Assembly (NCBI RefSeq): GCF_022968395.1
Contig: NZ_JALJQZ010000001.1
Coordinates: 124,001 to 188,000 of the forward strand
Length of the DNA stretch: 64,000 nt
Source of the DNA: Affinirhizobium lemnae
GTDB taxonomy: Bacteria > Pseudomonadota > Alphaproteobacteria > Rhizobiales > Rhizobiaceae
Reading direction: 5' to 3'
Made by a program: the position numbers and the translations under genes. The notes below the pieces were generated by a model, which was not told the DNA's origin, searched no databases, and saw nothing but the letters and a program-made list of their open reading frames with translations. Of the stretch, positions 17,959 to 26,981 are shown in pieces. Within the stretch, counting starts at the first letter, position 1. Each line of letters starts with the position of its first letter.

Positions 17959-19047
17959 ATGAAGACTTCATTCAGCTCGACGATTTCAGTTCAAACCAGC
18001 CTTAGAACGGCAATGGCGAAAGCCCAGAATGAACTGATGAAGGCAAACGAGGAGGTCACCACCGGCGTTCACGCCGACATGGGTGTCTCTCTCGGATCGC
18101 AGACCGCACGCAATCTTGATCTGACGCGCGATGTCATGCGGATCGAGTCGCAGCTGACAACAAATTCGGTCGCCGTTACGCGTCTGGACTCTTCCGAGGC
18201 GGCACTCAGCAACATGTCGACATCGGTCGACAAGGTTCGCGGCGCACTCGCCTCGCTGACCTCCAGTGCCTCGACCCTGGACGATGCCCGACGCACGCTG
18301 ACCTCCGCGCTCGATTCGTTCACCGATGCGGCGAACTCGTCGGTTGCTGGTGAATATCTGTTCGCGGGCACGAACACCGACGTCAAGCCGCTGACATCCT
18401 TCACGGAAGCCGGATCGCCATTTAAAGCGGCTTACGATGCGGAACTGAACCAATTCTTAAGTGCCAACGGGATACCTTCCAAGAGCGCCATGACGGCAGC
18501 TCAGGTGGACAGTTTCTTGACGGATCTCGAAGCAAAGTTCAGCGGTACCACGACCTTGACCGACCCGCCCCACGCGGGCCAGGCCGGACAGGATTTCTGG
18601 ACCACGTTCGTTTCCAATGCGAACGATACGAACATGACGACGCGCATCAGCGCCAATGAGGTGGTCGATACATCCACCAATGCGAACGGGTCCGGTTTCC
18701 GCAGCTTCGTCTTCGCCGCCGTCGTTTCCAACGAATTCTTGACGACCGACGTCCCGGAAGCTTCGCGGCAGGCAGCGGTCAAGGTTGCCAGCGGTGCTAT
18801 CGGCCGGGCTGAAACCGGGATCACCGCGGCTCGCTCAAATCTAGGTATTTCCAGCGAGCGCGTGAAGAATGCGAATGAGTCTCTCGAATCCCAGAAGAAG
18901 ATCTTCGAACTTCATCTGAATGATCTGCAAGGTGTCGATGCCTATGAGGCATCGACCCGCGTAACATCGCTGAAGGCTTTGCTTGAAGCGTCTTATACGT
19001 TGACTTCAAGAATACAACAATTGAGCCTCGTAAACTTCCTTAGATGA
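17959..19047 (+). CDS. flgL: FlgL, hook-filament junction protein 3
   Basis: FlgL is the second junction protein, on which the filament grows. The 362-residue product is flagellin-like at its ends: 'LRTAMAKAQNELMKANEEVTTG' is the N-terminal helix region and 'DAYEASTRVTSLKALLEASY' the C-terminal one, and 'VAGEYLFAGTNTDVKPL' is a typical FlgL internal motif. It follows flgK after three bases. Confidence 0.94.
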   Translation: MKTSFSSTISVQTSLRTAMAKAQNELMKANEEVTTGVHADMGVSLGSQTARNLDLTRDVMRIESQLTTNSVAVTRLDSSEAALSNMSTSVDKVRGALASLTSSASTLDDARRTLTSALDSFTDAANSSVAGEYLFAGTNTDVKPLTSFTEAGSPFKAAYDAELNQFLSANGIPSKSAMTAAQVDSFLTDLEAKFSGTTTLTDPPHAGQAGQDFWTTFVSNANDTNMTTRISANEVVDTSTNANGSGFRSFVFAAVVSNEFLTTDVPEASRQAAVKVASGAIGRAETGITAARSNLGISSERVKNANESLESQKKIFELHLNDLQGVDAYEASTRVTSLKALLEASYTLTSRIQQLSLVNFLR

Positions 19048-19081
19048 TTGAAGGAAGTGACTGAAAATGAAGGATACATGA

Positions 19082-19429
19082 ATGTACCAGTTTTCATATG
19101 CCGAGATCATGGAGGACGACGTCGCGGACGCCAAAAGCCGCGAACGCCAGGCGCTCGATCGCTCGATCGAGCTGCTGAAGGCGGCCCGTGATTCTACCGA
19201 GTATTCCGGCACAACTATCGAGGCCTTGTTTTTCACCAGGCGTGTCTGGATCCGCTTTATCGAGGATCTACGCCAGCCGGAGAACGAGCTCAACGCCGAG
19301 CTGAGAGCCAACCTCATCTCCATCGCCATCTGGATCTTGAAGGAATGCGAGCGGATTCGTCAGAGACAATCGCAGAATTTCCAGGGCATCATCGACGTGA
19401 CCACCATCATCAGGGATGGACTTAAATGA
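19082..19429 (+). CDS. flaF: FlaF, flagellin secretion/assembly regulator
   Basis: The 115-residue FlaF is an alphaproteobacterial protein needed for flagellin production and filament assembly, acting with FlbT. The start '[13 protein letters not shown]', the central '[15 protein letters not shown]' and '[15 protein letters not shown]' identify the family. It overlaps flbT through ATGA, so the two opposing regulators are made together and directly behind the junction genes. Confidence 0.93.
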   Translation: MYQFSYAEIMEDDVADAKSRERQALDRSIELLKAARDSTEYSGTTIEALFFTRRVWIRFIEDLRQPENELNAELRANLISIAIWILKECERIRQRQSQNFQGIIDVTTIIRDGLK

Positions 19430-19875
19430 AAAGTACGCTGCGCATTTCGCTGAAGTCTGGCGAACGAATCTTCATCAATGGCGCGGTATTGCGCGTTGAC
19501 CGCAAGGTAGCCCTTGAGTTTCTCAATGACGTGACATTCTTGCTGGAGAACCATGTTCTGCAGCTGGAAGACGCGACCACCCCTCTGCGTCAGCTTTATT
19601 TTATCGCGCAGATGATGTTGATCAATCCGGAAGGCAAGGAGCAATCGCTCGCCATGTTCCGGAAGTCTATCACGATGCTGCTGGCCTGCTTCAAGGATGA
19701 CGAAGTTCTAGCCGAACTGAAGCGCATCGATGCAATGGTTGTCAGCGGCCGTGCCTTCGATGCCCTGAAGGCCATCCGCGGCCTCTACGCCATTGAGGAT
19801 CGTATCCTCAACAACCAGGAAATGACGCCGGCTACGGTCGAGCAGATTCGCCGGGAGATCGCGCCATGGCGGTAG
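19426..19875 (+). CDS. flbT: FlbT, post-transcriptional regulator of flagellin mRNA
   Basis: FlbT binds the 5' leader of flagellin mRNA in Caulobacter and controls its stability or translation; in rhizobia and Brucella the effect can be positive. The 149-residue product has the family start '[20 protein letters not shown]' and '[18 protein letters not shown]', '[16 protein letters not shown]'. It overlaps flaF upstream and flgD downstream (10 bases). Its presumed targets are the flagellin leaders at about 5098-5159, 6326-6377 and 7570-7665. Confidence 0.94.
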   Translation: MKSTLRISLKSGERIFINGAVLRVDRKVALEFLNDVTFLLENHVLQLEDATTPLRQLYFIAQMMLINPEGKEQSLAMFRKSITMLLACFKDDEVLAELKRIDAMVVSGRAFDALKAIRGLYAIEDRILNNQEMTPATVEQIRREIAPWR

Positions 19876-20387
19876 ATTCGGTTTCCAAATCGACCACCGC
19901 GTCCAACCCTTGGGCCAATGCCGGGGCTTCGACCAAGGATACGGACAAGGCAAGCGTCAACTATGACAGCTTCCTGAAGCTTCTCATCGCACAGATGAAA
20001 AACCAGGATCCGACCTCGCCGATGGACGCGTCGGAGCAGATCTCTCAGCTTGCCTCCTTCTCGCAGGTCGAACAGACCATCCAGACGAACAACCACCTGA
20101 AGAGCATGCTTCAGGCGGAAGCCCTGACGCGCGCCGGTGACATTGTCGGCAAATACATCATGAGTGCCGATGACACCGTGACCGGCAAGGTCAAGGAAGT
20201 TCAGGTCTATTCGGATGGCGTTATGGCTGTGACGGAGGGCGGCGGCAAGGTTCTGCTGCAGGCTGGTGTCGTGGTGTCTGACCGCGAAATTCCAAAGCCG
20301 ACGACAACGACGACGAGCGCGACCGGTTCATCGACTGGCACAACGACGAACACTAATACGAATTCGAACAACGGCAGCTCCAGCTGA
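19866..20387 (+). CDS. flgD: FlgD, hook-cap protein
   Basis: FlgD caps the growing hook. The 173-residue product has the conserved N-terminal half '[18 protein letters not shown]', '[19 protein letters not shown]'. Its C-terminal half is short and ends in a Thr/Ser/Asn-rich tail, lacking the longer Tudor/Fn-like domains of enterobacterial FlgD, as is usual in rhizobia. ATG 19866 lies inside flbT. Confidence 0.93.
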   Translation: MAVDSVSKSTTASNPWANAGASTKDTDKASVNYDSFLKLLIAQMKNQDPTSPMDASEQISQLASFSQVEQTIQTNNHLKSMLQAEALTRAGDIVGKYIMSADDTVTGKVKEVQVYSDGVMAVTEGGGKVLLQAGVVVSDREIPKPTTTTTSATGSSTGTTTNTNTNSNNGSSS

Positions 20388-20437
20388 ACGGCTGAGCCGT
20401 CGTCCTGAGGGGTTCGTGGCATCACATTTGACCTCTA

Positions 20438-20471
20438 TCCGCGCAAATTTGCGTTTCCACCTTTGCGCGGA
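20438..20471 (+). promoter_or_regulatory. Strong hairpin in the fliQ leader
   Basis: Perfect 10-bp stem TCCGCGCAAA (20438-20447) / TTTGCGCGGA (20462-20471), 14-base loop, 59 bases before fliQ. The left arm also belongs to an overlapping palindrome CGCAAATTTGCG (20442-20453). There is no T run, so it is not a standard terminator; attenuation, mRNA processing or an operator are possible. Confidence 0.55.
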
Positions 20472-20530
20472 GATGGTCTAAGCGAAGAGCTTGGACGGTC
20501 CTGAATGATTCGGGGCCTTGGAGTGGCGAT

Positions 20531-20797
20531 ATGAACGAAGCCGATGCCCTGGAGATCATGCAGGCAGCAATGCGCACCGTGCTGATTGCAGCCGGTCCCG
20601 CAGTTCTGGCGGGCATGCTGGTCGGTGTCGTCATCGCCTTTATCCAGGCCCTGACACAGATCCAGGAAATGACTCTGACATTCGTCCCGAAGATCGTCGC
20701 GATCCTTCTGTGCTGCGGTCTTGCTGCTCCCTTCATCGGATCGCAGATTAACCTGTTCGCGGAACTCGTTTTCTCCCGCGTCCAGTCCGGCTTCTGA
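20531..20797 (+). CDS. fliQ: FliQ, flagellar export gate protein
   Basis: FliQ packs around FliP/FliR in the export gate. The 88-residue product consists of two transmembrane helices ('TVLIAAGPAVLAGMLVGVVI' and 'KIVAILLCCGLAAPFIGSQI') joined by the typical 'QALTQIQEMTLTFVPK' segment. It begins a second export-gate cluster with flhA and fliR. Confidence 0.95.
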   Translation: MNEADALEIMQAAMRTVLIAAGPAVLAGMLVGVVIAFIQALTQIQEMTLTFVPKIVAILLCCGLAAPFIGSQINLFAELVFSRVQSGF

Positions 20798-20902
20798 CGC
20801 CCTGAACAATCCTGCCATCCTCGCGCAAGCTTCAGCGCCTATTCTCTCCATGACGAGGTGCGTTCTGCGCACCGCCTTCTCATGAGGAGATGGAAAGAAG
20901 CG

Positions 20903-22990
20903 ATGGCACAACCACCTGCATTAGCAATTCCGAAGGTTAATCCCAGCGGCCGCGATATTGGCTTTGCCACAGGCATTATCGCAATCCTGTGCGTGCTCTT
21001 CCTGCCTATTCCGACCTTCCTGATTGATATCGGTCTGGCATTTTCCATTGCCTTTTCCGTCCTTATCCTGATGGTCGCGTTGTGGATCCAGCGACCGCTG
21101 GATTTCTCATCATTCCCCACGATTCTCCTGATCTCGACGATGATCCGCCTGTCGCTGAACATTGCGACGACACGAACGATCCTGTCTCATGGTCACGAGG
21201 GGCATGATGCTGCCGGTGGCGTGATCGCGGGCTTTGCCTCTCTCGTCATGTCCGGCGACTTCATGATCGGGGTGATCGTCTTCTGTATTCTGATCACGGT
21301 GAACTTCATCGTCATCACCAAGGGTGCGACGCGTATCGCGGAAGTCGGTGCCCGCTTCACCCTCGATGCCATCCCCGGCAAGCAGATGTCCATCGACGCC
21401 GATCTTTCCGCCGGTATCATCGATGAAAAGGAAGCACAGCGCCGCCGTCGGGAGCTCGAAGAAGAAAGCATGTTCTTCGGGGCCATGGACGGTGCGTCGA
21501 AGTTCGTCCGCGGCGATGCGATCGCCGGCCTCCTGATCACGGGGATCAATATCTTCGGCGGCATCATCATCGGCTACTTCCGTCATGGCATGGAAATCGG
21601 CCAGGCAGCCGATGTGTTCGTCAAGCTCTCCGTGGGCGACGGTATCGTTTCGCAGGTTCCGGCCCTCATCGTGTCGCTGGCAGCTGGCTTGCTCGTCACC
21701 CGCGGCGGCAGCTCCGGCACCGCTGACAAGGCCGTTATCGATCAGTTGGGCGGCTACCCGCGCGCGCTCTGGATGTCTTCGGGCCTGATGGCGACGCTCG
21801 CTCTTGTTCCGGGCCTGCCCTTCATTCCCTTCGTCGCACTTGGCGGCATCATGGCATTTGGTGCCTGGATCGTTCCGCGCCGGTTGGAAGCCGAAAGCAA
21901 GCAGCGTCGGGATGCCGAAGAAAAGATGGCAGTGCAGACCAAGGAAGCCGACAAGGACTCCGTGAAGTCGATGCTGAAGACATCCGAGATCGAGCTGGCC
22001 CTAGGCAAGCAGGTTTCGACACGTCTTCTGGGCGCGCATCAAGAGCTTGCGTTCCGCGTCGGCAAGATGCGAAAGAAGTTCGCGACCCAGTACGGCTTCG
22101 TCGTGCCTGAGATCAAGGTTACCGATGACATCGCCATCCCTGAGAAATCCTATCAGATCCGCATCCATGGCACGACGGTTGCGTCCAACATGCTGCGTGT
22201 GGGCGATGTTCTTGTCGTGACCGGCTCCGGTCGCAAGCCCAGCATTCCGGGGGATGAGATCCGCGAACCGGCCTTCGGCATGCCTGCCATGTCCATTCTC
22301 GAAACCTTTGCGGAAGACCTGAAGCGTGAAGGCTTCCACCCGATCGACAACGTCTCGGTCGTGTTGACCCATATGAGCGAAGTCATTCGCAACAATCTGC
22401 CGCAACTTCTGTCCTACAAGGATCTGAAGATCCTGATCGATCGAATGGATCCTGAATACAAGAAGCTCGCCGATGAGATCTGCTCCTCGCACATGTCCTA
22501 TTCCGGCCTGCAGGCGGTTCTGAAGCTTCTTCTGGCGGAGCGCGTTTCCATCCGAAACCTGCATCTCATCCTGGAAGCGGTGGCCGAGCTTGCTCCCCAT
22601 GTGCGCAAGACCGAACAGATCGTGGAACATGTGCGAGTGCGCATGTCCCAGCAGCTTTGCGGCGACCTCGCCGACAACGGCGTGCTTCGTGTTCTACGTC
22701 TCGGAAGCAAGTGGGATCTGCTATTCCATCAGGCACTGAAGCGTGATGCCAAGGGTGATGTGATCGAATTCGATATCGATCCCCGACAGCTGGAAGAATT
22801 CAGTGAGCAGGCAAGCCGTGTCATTCGTGAATTCATGGACCGTGGTTTGCCATTCGTGCTTGTCACATCACCTGAAACACGCTCCTATGTGCGCATGATC
22901 ATCGAACGATTGTTCGCCACCCTGCCTGTACTTTCCCACGTGGAACTGGCAAAGGGACTCGAAATCAAGATTCTAGGCTCGATTGGATGA
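20903..22990 (+). CDS. flhA: FlhA, flagellar type III export gate protein
   Basis: FlhA is the large export-gate subunit, with a membrane half that uses the proton motive force and a cytoplasmic ring that docks chaperone-substrate complexes. The product is 695 residues, the usual size. About eight helices lie in the first 330 residues, with the family core '[20 protein letters not shown]', '[20 protein letters not shown]', '[20 protein letters not shown]'. The C-terminal part has '[19 protein letters not shown]'-type sequence. GGAAAGAAG right before ATG 20903 supports this start; a GTG 45 bases upstream is unlikely. It overlaps fliR (ATGA). Confidence 0.96.
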   Translation: MAQPPALAIPKVNPSGRDIGFATGIIAILCVLFLPIPTFLIDIGLAFSIAFSVLILMVALWIQRPLDFSSFPTILLISTMIRLSLNIATTRTILSHGHEGHDAAGGVIAGFASLVMSGDFMIGVIVFCILITVNFIVITKGATRIAEVGARFTLDAIPGKQMSIDADLSAGIIDEKEAQRRRRELEEESMFFGAMDGASKFVRGDAIAGLLITGINIFGGIIIGYFRHGMEIGQAADVFVKLSVGDGIVSQVPALIVSLAAGLLVTRGGSSGTADKAVIDQLGGYPRALWMSSGLMATLALVPGLPFIPFVALGGIMAFGAWIVPRRLEAESKQRRDAEEKMAVQTKEADKDSVKSMLKTSEIELALGKQVSTRLLGAHQELAFRVGKMRKKFATQYGFVVPEIKVTDDIAIPEKSYQIRIHGTTVASNMLRVGDVLVVTGSGRKPSIPGDEIREPAFGMPAMSILETFAEDLKREGFHPIDNVSVVLTHMSEVIRNNLPQLLSYKDLKILIDRMDPEYKKLADEICSSHMSYSGLQAVLKLLLAERVSIRNLHLILEAVAELAPHVRKTEQIVEHVRVRMSQQLCGDLADNGVLRVLRLGSKWDLLFHQALKRDAKGDVIEFDIDPRQLEEFSEQASRVIREFMDRGLPFVLVTSPETRSYVRMIIERLFATLPVLSHVELAKGLEIKILGSIG

Positions 22991-23739
22991 TAACCGACCC
23001 GCAGGGCTCAATGCTCGCCTTCTTTCTGGCTTTTTGCCGGATTGGCGGCTGCTTCATGGTCCTGCCGGGTTTTTCTAGCGCACGCATTCCCTTGAACGTT
23101 CGGCTGATCGTAACGATTGCCATCACGCTCGCGGTGCTGCCCGTCCTCTGGCCCACCATTTATAGCCGGACAACAGCACCGACGGCAGCCTATATGGGGC
23201 TGATCTTCTCGGAGCTGTTCATTGGTGTTATGTACGGCATGATTGCAAGGCTCTACGTAATTGGTCTGCAATTTGCAGGGGCCGTTCTGACAAGCTCGAT
23301 CGGCTTTACCGCGCCCGCCGGACACGACATCCTCGAAGACACATCAGAAACCAGTGTCACCAGCTTTCTCACCTTCAGCGGGCTTCTCCTGTTGTTCATG
23401 ATGGATTTCCATCATGTCGTATTCCGGGCGCTGGTCGATTCCTACGATACGACCCCTCTCGGCGCTCTGATCGAACCCCAGAAGATGCTGATTACGCTGA
23501 CGGATACTCTGCGCGCCTCGACATCAATCATGCTGCGCCTGGCCAGCCCGTTTCTGATCTTTGGTCTTCTGTTCAACGTGGCCGTCGGCCTGATCAACAA
23601 GCTTGCTCCGCAGATCCCTGTCTTCTTCATTTCGACGCCATTCCTGATCGCGGGCGGCATGTTTATGCTCTATCTGGCCATCGGCGCCATGATACGGCAA
23701 TTTGCCGAAGGTTTTGAAGTCATGTTCAACGCATTCTGA
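22987..23739 (+). CDS. fliR: FliR, flagellar export gate protein
   Basis: FliR completes the FliPQR gate. The 250-residue product has about six transmembrane helices and the family elements '[20 protein letters not shown]', '[19 protein letters not shown]', '[20 protein letters not shown]' and '[19 protein letters not shown]'. The start overlaps the flhA stop. Confidence 0.95.
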   Translation: MITDPQGSMLAFFLAFCRIGGCFMVLPGFSSARIPLNVRLIVTIAITLAVLPVLWPTIYSRTTAPTAAYMGLIFSELFIGVMYGMIARLYVIGLQFAGAVLTSSIGFTAPAGHDILEDTSETSVTSFLTFSGLLLLFMMDFHHVVFRALVDSYDTTPLGALIEPQKMLITLTDTLRASTSIMLRLASPFLIFGLLFNVAVGLINKLAPQIPVFFISTPFLIAGGMFMLYLAIGAMIRQFAEGFEVMFNAF

Positions 23740-23746
23740 GGGTGCC

Positions 23747-24157
23747 ATGGCTGGCCAGGAACCACGTTCGAAAAAGTTGAAACGCCTCGTCAACGTCCAG
23801 CGACAGCTGGAGCGGATGGCAGAAGGAGAGCTTGCAGCCAACACCGAGCAGCGTCGGGAGGTGGAGCAATCCATGGACGTCGTGATGGAAGCGATTAGTT
23901 CCAGCAAGCCGATTCATATGCAATTCTCTCGTAACTACTCCGAGCGCTATGGTCGTCTGACAATCAAGGACAAGCAGCTTGCCGGTGTGCAGCAGGTTCT
24001 GGAAAGCAAGGTTCTGCGCGAAAGAACCAAGGGGGACCGGCTCGAGGAGCAGATGAAGGAGGCGCGTGAACTCGAAGATCGGGAGCGCGACGATAATGCC
24101 GTGTACGAGCTTCTGGAGCTGACCCTCCTGACCGGTTCTGGCAAGGACCACAATTGA
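23747..24157 (+). CDS. FliJ-like coiled-coil export protein
   Basis: The 136-residue, highly charged protein has no signal peptide and is predicted to be nearly all alpha-helical, with two long heptad-rich stretches ('KLKRLVNVQRQLERMAEGEL' and 'RERTKGDRLEEQMKEARELE'). Size, coiled-coil hairpin form and location next to fliR fit FliJ, the central stalk of the export ATPase, but sequence conservation of FliJ is very low. Start ATG 23747 lies seven bases behind the fliR stop; an upstream in-frame ATG overlaps fliR. Call by structure and context only. Confidence 0.6.
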   Translation: MAGQEPRSKKLKRLVNVQRQLERMAEGELAANTEQRREVEQSMDVVMEAISSSKPIHMQFSRNYSERYGRLTIKDKQLAGVQQVLESKVLRERTKGDRLEEQMKEARELEDRERDDNAVYELLELTLLTGSGKDHN

Positions 24158-24543
24158 TCCTTTACGATTTTTTTCGTCTTAATCTTTGGATTTTTTGATC
24201 AATAATTTATTGAATACAAATACTTACAGATTAAACAATTTTCGCGCGCGCAATCCATAAGATGCAACTAATATTTTTTGCGTTGTCTCCAATTTTGCCA
24301 GGATAACGCCAGCCTGCAGCAAGGTTCACTCAGCATAATCGCTTGCAACACGACATGAGGGCTCCTTGTTCCGTGATCTCAGTGCGGCTGCTGTCGGCAG
24401 ATGATCGATCACCCGGTGTCCGTGCGTTCGGCAGGCATTCGTTGCATCTGTGTGTGCATACAGCCTTCCGGTCCAACTGATGGAAAGACCGCGAGGCCTG
24501 GATGTTGCAGGTCGCGGCGCTTGTTCAACGAAAGGAAGTTGAG
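24158..24543 (+). other. Gene-free region between FliJ-like gene and flgJ
   Basis: 386 bases without a credible gene. 24158-24300 is strongly AT-rich (poly-T and poly-A runs but no clean hairpin terminator). The second half returns to normal composition and is expected to hold the promoter of flgJ. A GGAAG ribosome site at 24534 precedes ATG 24544. Confidence 0.5.
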
Positions 24544-25101
24544 ATGGCAATCTCTCCTCCAACAGATCTTGTAATGGATGTGCTGCGTGCGGCCGATCCG
24601 ACCGCCGTCCAGGAGGCGCAGGCCAAGTTGACTGCGACTCGCGCGGCTTATAGTGCGACGAAGCTCGCAGCCGCCGGGAAGGGCTTCGGTGCCGCTTTGG
24701 AAGGGCTCGATGGTATTGGACACAAGACCCGTGTCGATGTTGCTCACGAAAGCAAGAAGTCCGCGGAAATGCCGGAAGAGTATCGAAAGTTCGAGGCTTC
24801 GATTCTTCAGAACTTCGTCAATACGATGATGCCGAAAGACAGTGAAGCGGTCTACGGCAAGGGTTCTGCTGGTGAATTCTGGCAGAGCATGATGTCGGAG
24901 CAGATCGCCGATCAAATGTCCAAGAGCGGCGGCATCGGCATTGCGGAGCAGGTGTTCAAGCAATCCCTGGATCGCATGCGCAATGAAGCCACGCCCAATG
25001 CAGCCACCGACAAGGACAGCCGCAATCGTGCAATCAGCATGATCGACGAATTCGAACGCAAGGTCTTCGATCTGGCGCCGTCAGAGCGCAGCGAGGCATA
25101 A
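24544..25101 (+). CDS. flgJ: FlgJ-type rod-binding protein
   Basis: The 185-residue product contains the rod-cap domain of FlgJ ('EYRKFEASILQNFVNTMMPK', 'VYGKGSAGEFWQSMMSEQIA', 'QMSKSGGIGIAEQVFK') and nothing resembling the muramidase domain of enterobacterial FlgJ. In rhizobia the peptidoglycan-cutting function is supplied by a separate lytic transglycosylase, here at 13494. ATG 24544 has a ribosome site; an earlier in-frame CTG/TTG would add only 14 residues. The next gene starts one base after the stop. Confidence 0.88.
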   Translation: MAISPPTDLVMDVLRAADPTAVQEAQAKLTATRAAYSATKLAAAGKGFGAALEGLDGIGHKTRVDVAHESKKSAEMPEEYRKFEASILQNFVNTMMPKDSEAVYGKGSAGEFWQSMMSEQIADQMSKSGGIGIAEQVFKQSLDRMRNEATPNAATDKDSRNRAISMIDEFERKVFDLAPSERSEA

Positions 25102-25102
25102 T

Positions 25103-25492
25103 ATGAATACCATTGGGGCAGAAAACATGGATGTCATTTCCACCGATTATCGCATCAAGACGGTGCTGGGCCGCCTGGAGATGATCATCGACAATGAGAA
25201 CGAGCGAATCGGCAAGGACGCGATGTTCGACCTCAAGGTCTCGAATGCGCACAAGAGCAGATGCCTTTACGAATTGACCATGCTGGTTCGTACGACCGAT
25301 CCCAAGGAACTGGCTCTTAACCACAAGCAGCAAATGCATGTTCTGAAGGACAAGCTTGCCTTGAATGCCCGCCGGGTTGAAGCGCATCTTCATGCCGTGC
25401 GGTCGGTCGCCGACATTCTCAAGAATGCCGCAAGGGATGCCGATGGCGATGGCACCTATACTCAAGAACAATTCCTCTACAGCGAAGTCTGA
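25103..25492 (+). CDS. FlgN-like export chaperone
   Basis: The 129-residue helical, soluble protein has long amphipathic helices ('KTVLGRLEMIIDNENERI', 'LALNHKQQMHVLKDKLALNA', 'AHLHAVRSVADILKNAARDA'). Shape and place directly behind flgJ fit FlgN, the chaperone for FlgK and FlgL. The tail 'DGDGTYTQEQF' is species-specific. The stop overlaps the next start by one base. Assignment rests on helix pattern and operon position. Confidence 0.65.
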   Translation: MNTIGAENMDVISTDYRIKTVLGRLEMIIDNENERIGKDAMFDLKVSNAHKSRCLYELTMLVRTTDPKELALNHKQQMHVLKDKLALNARRVEAHLHAVRSVADILKNAARDADGDGTYTQEQFLYSEV

Positions 25493-26031
25493 TGATCAAA
25501 CTCCTTCTCACCGGTCTCTGGGTATGCGCCGTGACCCTGGGCGCGGTCTACGGATCCGTCCAGATGTCCAAGCCGAAGCCTGTCATCGACGAAGCAACAC
25601 AGTTGCGCAACAAGTCGGAACTGGTGAAGGGAGAGGGCATCAACGTGCCTGTGCTGAGCAACGGCGCAGTTCAGGGTTACTTCATAACCCGCATTTCCTT
25701 CCTGATGGATAAGGAAAAGATCAAGGGAGTGCATCTTCCAACGACCGAACTGATGACTGACGAACTGTTCACCCTGCTCGTCGGCAACAAGATGGTCGAT
25801 CTGGGCAATACCAAGGCCTTCGATCTCGACGGTTTTCGAAAGACAATAAAGGAAAAGCTAAATGAGCGATTCCAGGGCGAATATGTCCTGGATGTGCTGG
25901 TCGAACAGCTGGATTATCTCTCCAAGGACGACATCCGAACCAATGGCGAGCGTCCGCAGGGAAAGCAGGTTCAGCCGACAAAAATTGTTGAAGGCGTAAA
26001 ACTCGAAGCTCCCGCGAAATCCGGTCACTGA
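25492..26031 (+). CDS. FliL-like single-pass membrane protein of the flagellar cluster
   Basis: The 179-residue product has an N-terminal transmembrane helix (about residues 3-24, 'LLLTGLWVCAVTLGAVYG') and a periplasmic domain. That domain resembles FliL in order and in the end 'FRKTIKEKLNERFQGEYVLD' followed by 'VLVEQLDYLSKDDIR'. It is not the main fliL, which sits at 3391. It is coupled to the FlgN-like gene by overlap and is the last gene of the flagellar region. A conserved rhizobial hypothetical protein; similarity to FliL is inferred from layout, not proven. Confidence 0.6.
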   Translation: MIKLLLTGLWVCAVTLGAVYGSVQMSKPKPVIDEATQLRNKSELVKGEGINVPVLSNGAVQGYFITRISFLMDKEKIKGVHLPTTELMTDELFTLLVGNKMVDLGNTKAFDLDGFRKTIKEKLNERFQGEYVLDVLVEQLDYLSKDDIRTNGERPQGKQVQPTKIVEGVKLEAPAKSGH

Positions 26032-26272
26032 TCGTATCCAGTCGGGCTTACTCCCAGTCTGCTTATCGCTTCAGGTTCTGTTGAAACGGGCTAGGGAGAT
26101 GAGCAGGATCCGCTCGACCGCATCGCTATGCGCAGGGCAGGAAATACGAACGCAACCAATCGAGTGAATTGATGCTCCGTTCTGATGCAGGCAAGCCGAC
26201 CGCAATATATAGACCCCGACCGGGCTGCCGGATGGGTTGTCGGCCTGTCAATTGGCAGATTGGGGTGCTGAC
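26032..26272 (+). other. Gene-free interval between flagellar and polysaccharide genes
   Basis: 241 bases in which no gene, hairpin terminator or clear promoter is seen. A GGGG at 26262-26265, seven bases before ATG 26273, is a plausible ribosome site for the original start of the next gene. Confidence 0.4.
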
Positions 26273-26294
26273 ATGACCTTTTTGAGATCCGTTC

Positions 26295-26302
26295 GGGGGG
26301 GG
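26295..26302. repeat. Run of eight G, probable frameshift site
   Basis: Eight consecutive G followed by four A. Reading from ATG 26273 gives 'MTFLRSVRGGK' and then the wrong frame. With seven G the same start runs without interruption into the frame that is open to 26963. Confidence 0.8.
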
Positions 26303-26375
26303 AAAACTCAGCTTCGGCTTCTGCCTCGATTTTTCCTTCCACAGCAAGCTGGAAAATCTTTCTCTCCTCGAAGCG

Positions 26376-26963
26376 ATGACGGAGGTGCGGGTCGGTTATC
26401 GGGCTGTTTCCTTCGTCAACCTGCCGCAACTTCTCAAGAGTGCCGTCAATCCCGCCTATCGCGAGCGCCTTCAACAACGAATCCTCTTGCCAGGTACGCC
26501 GGGCGTCGCAAGGATAATCCGGGTGGTGACAGGCAGATCCTTGTGCACTGCAATGCCGCCTCAGGATTTTGTACCTGTCCTTCTCTCTTTCATGGCAGAG
26601 CCGCGCAGGATTGTGCTCGCTGGACGTGATCGCATCCGTCTTTCGGCAGCACGGGATCATATTCGCGCGCAGGTTCCCTGGCATCAGGTCTATGCAACCC
26701 ATCTGCCGCCTGCTGGCCCCGCGGAACAGACTGATCGGCTGCGTGCCGAGATCGGTGGTGTTCGTCCGCATCTGGTCCTCCTGGATTGCGAGACGCTGCG
26801 CGACGAAATCGTCATGGAGTCGGCGCTTGCCAGCGCCTATGACGGCTTGGCGTTGATCGCGCCTGCCTATTTTGCAAGTGCCCCAGCCATTTCCAACAGT
26901 TCCAGCCTTGCTGACGACCCCTCGTTAACGATTTGTTCGCCAAATAAATTTAGCTTGTCTTAA
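26376..26963 (+). CDS. WecG/TagA/CpsF-like glycosyltransferase, 5' part out of frame
   Basis: The 195-residue open frame resembles WecG/TagA-type enzymes, which add N-acetylmannosaminuronic acid or similar sugars to lipid-linked glycans. Matching elements in order are 'RAVSFVNLPQLLKSAVNPAY', 'GTPGVARIIRVVTGRSL', 'PPQDFVPVLLSFM', 'RRIVLAGRDRIRLSAARDHI' and 'RPHLVLLDCETLRDEIVMES'. Family proteins usually begin about 35 residues earlier; those residues are present upstream in the same frame (after a TGA at about 26284), but their ATG (26273) is in another frame because of the eight-G run. The Asp of the usual 'DG' motif is replaced ('LPGTPGV'). It is either a decaying gene, a slippage-controlled gene or a sequencing error. 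Confidence 0.6.
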   Translation: MTEVRVGYRAVSFVNLPQLLKSAVNPAYRERLQQRILLPGTPGVARIIRVVTGRSLCTAMPPQDFVPVLLSFMAEPRRIVLAGRDRIRLSAARDHIRAQVPWHQVYATHLPPAGPAEQTDRLRAEIGGVRPHLVLLDCETLRDEIVMESALASAYDGLALIAPAYFASAPAISNSSSLADDPSLTICSPNKFSLS

Positions 26964-26981
26964 TCAAAGGCAGGCGCGTCC

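Noticed and set aside
26091-26771. 226-codon open frame on the minus strand
   Set aside because: Opposite to the WecG-like frame, which shows family motifs; no motifs or ribosome site on the minus strand.
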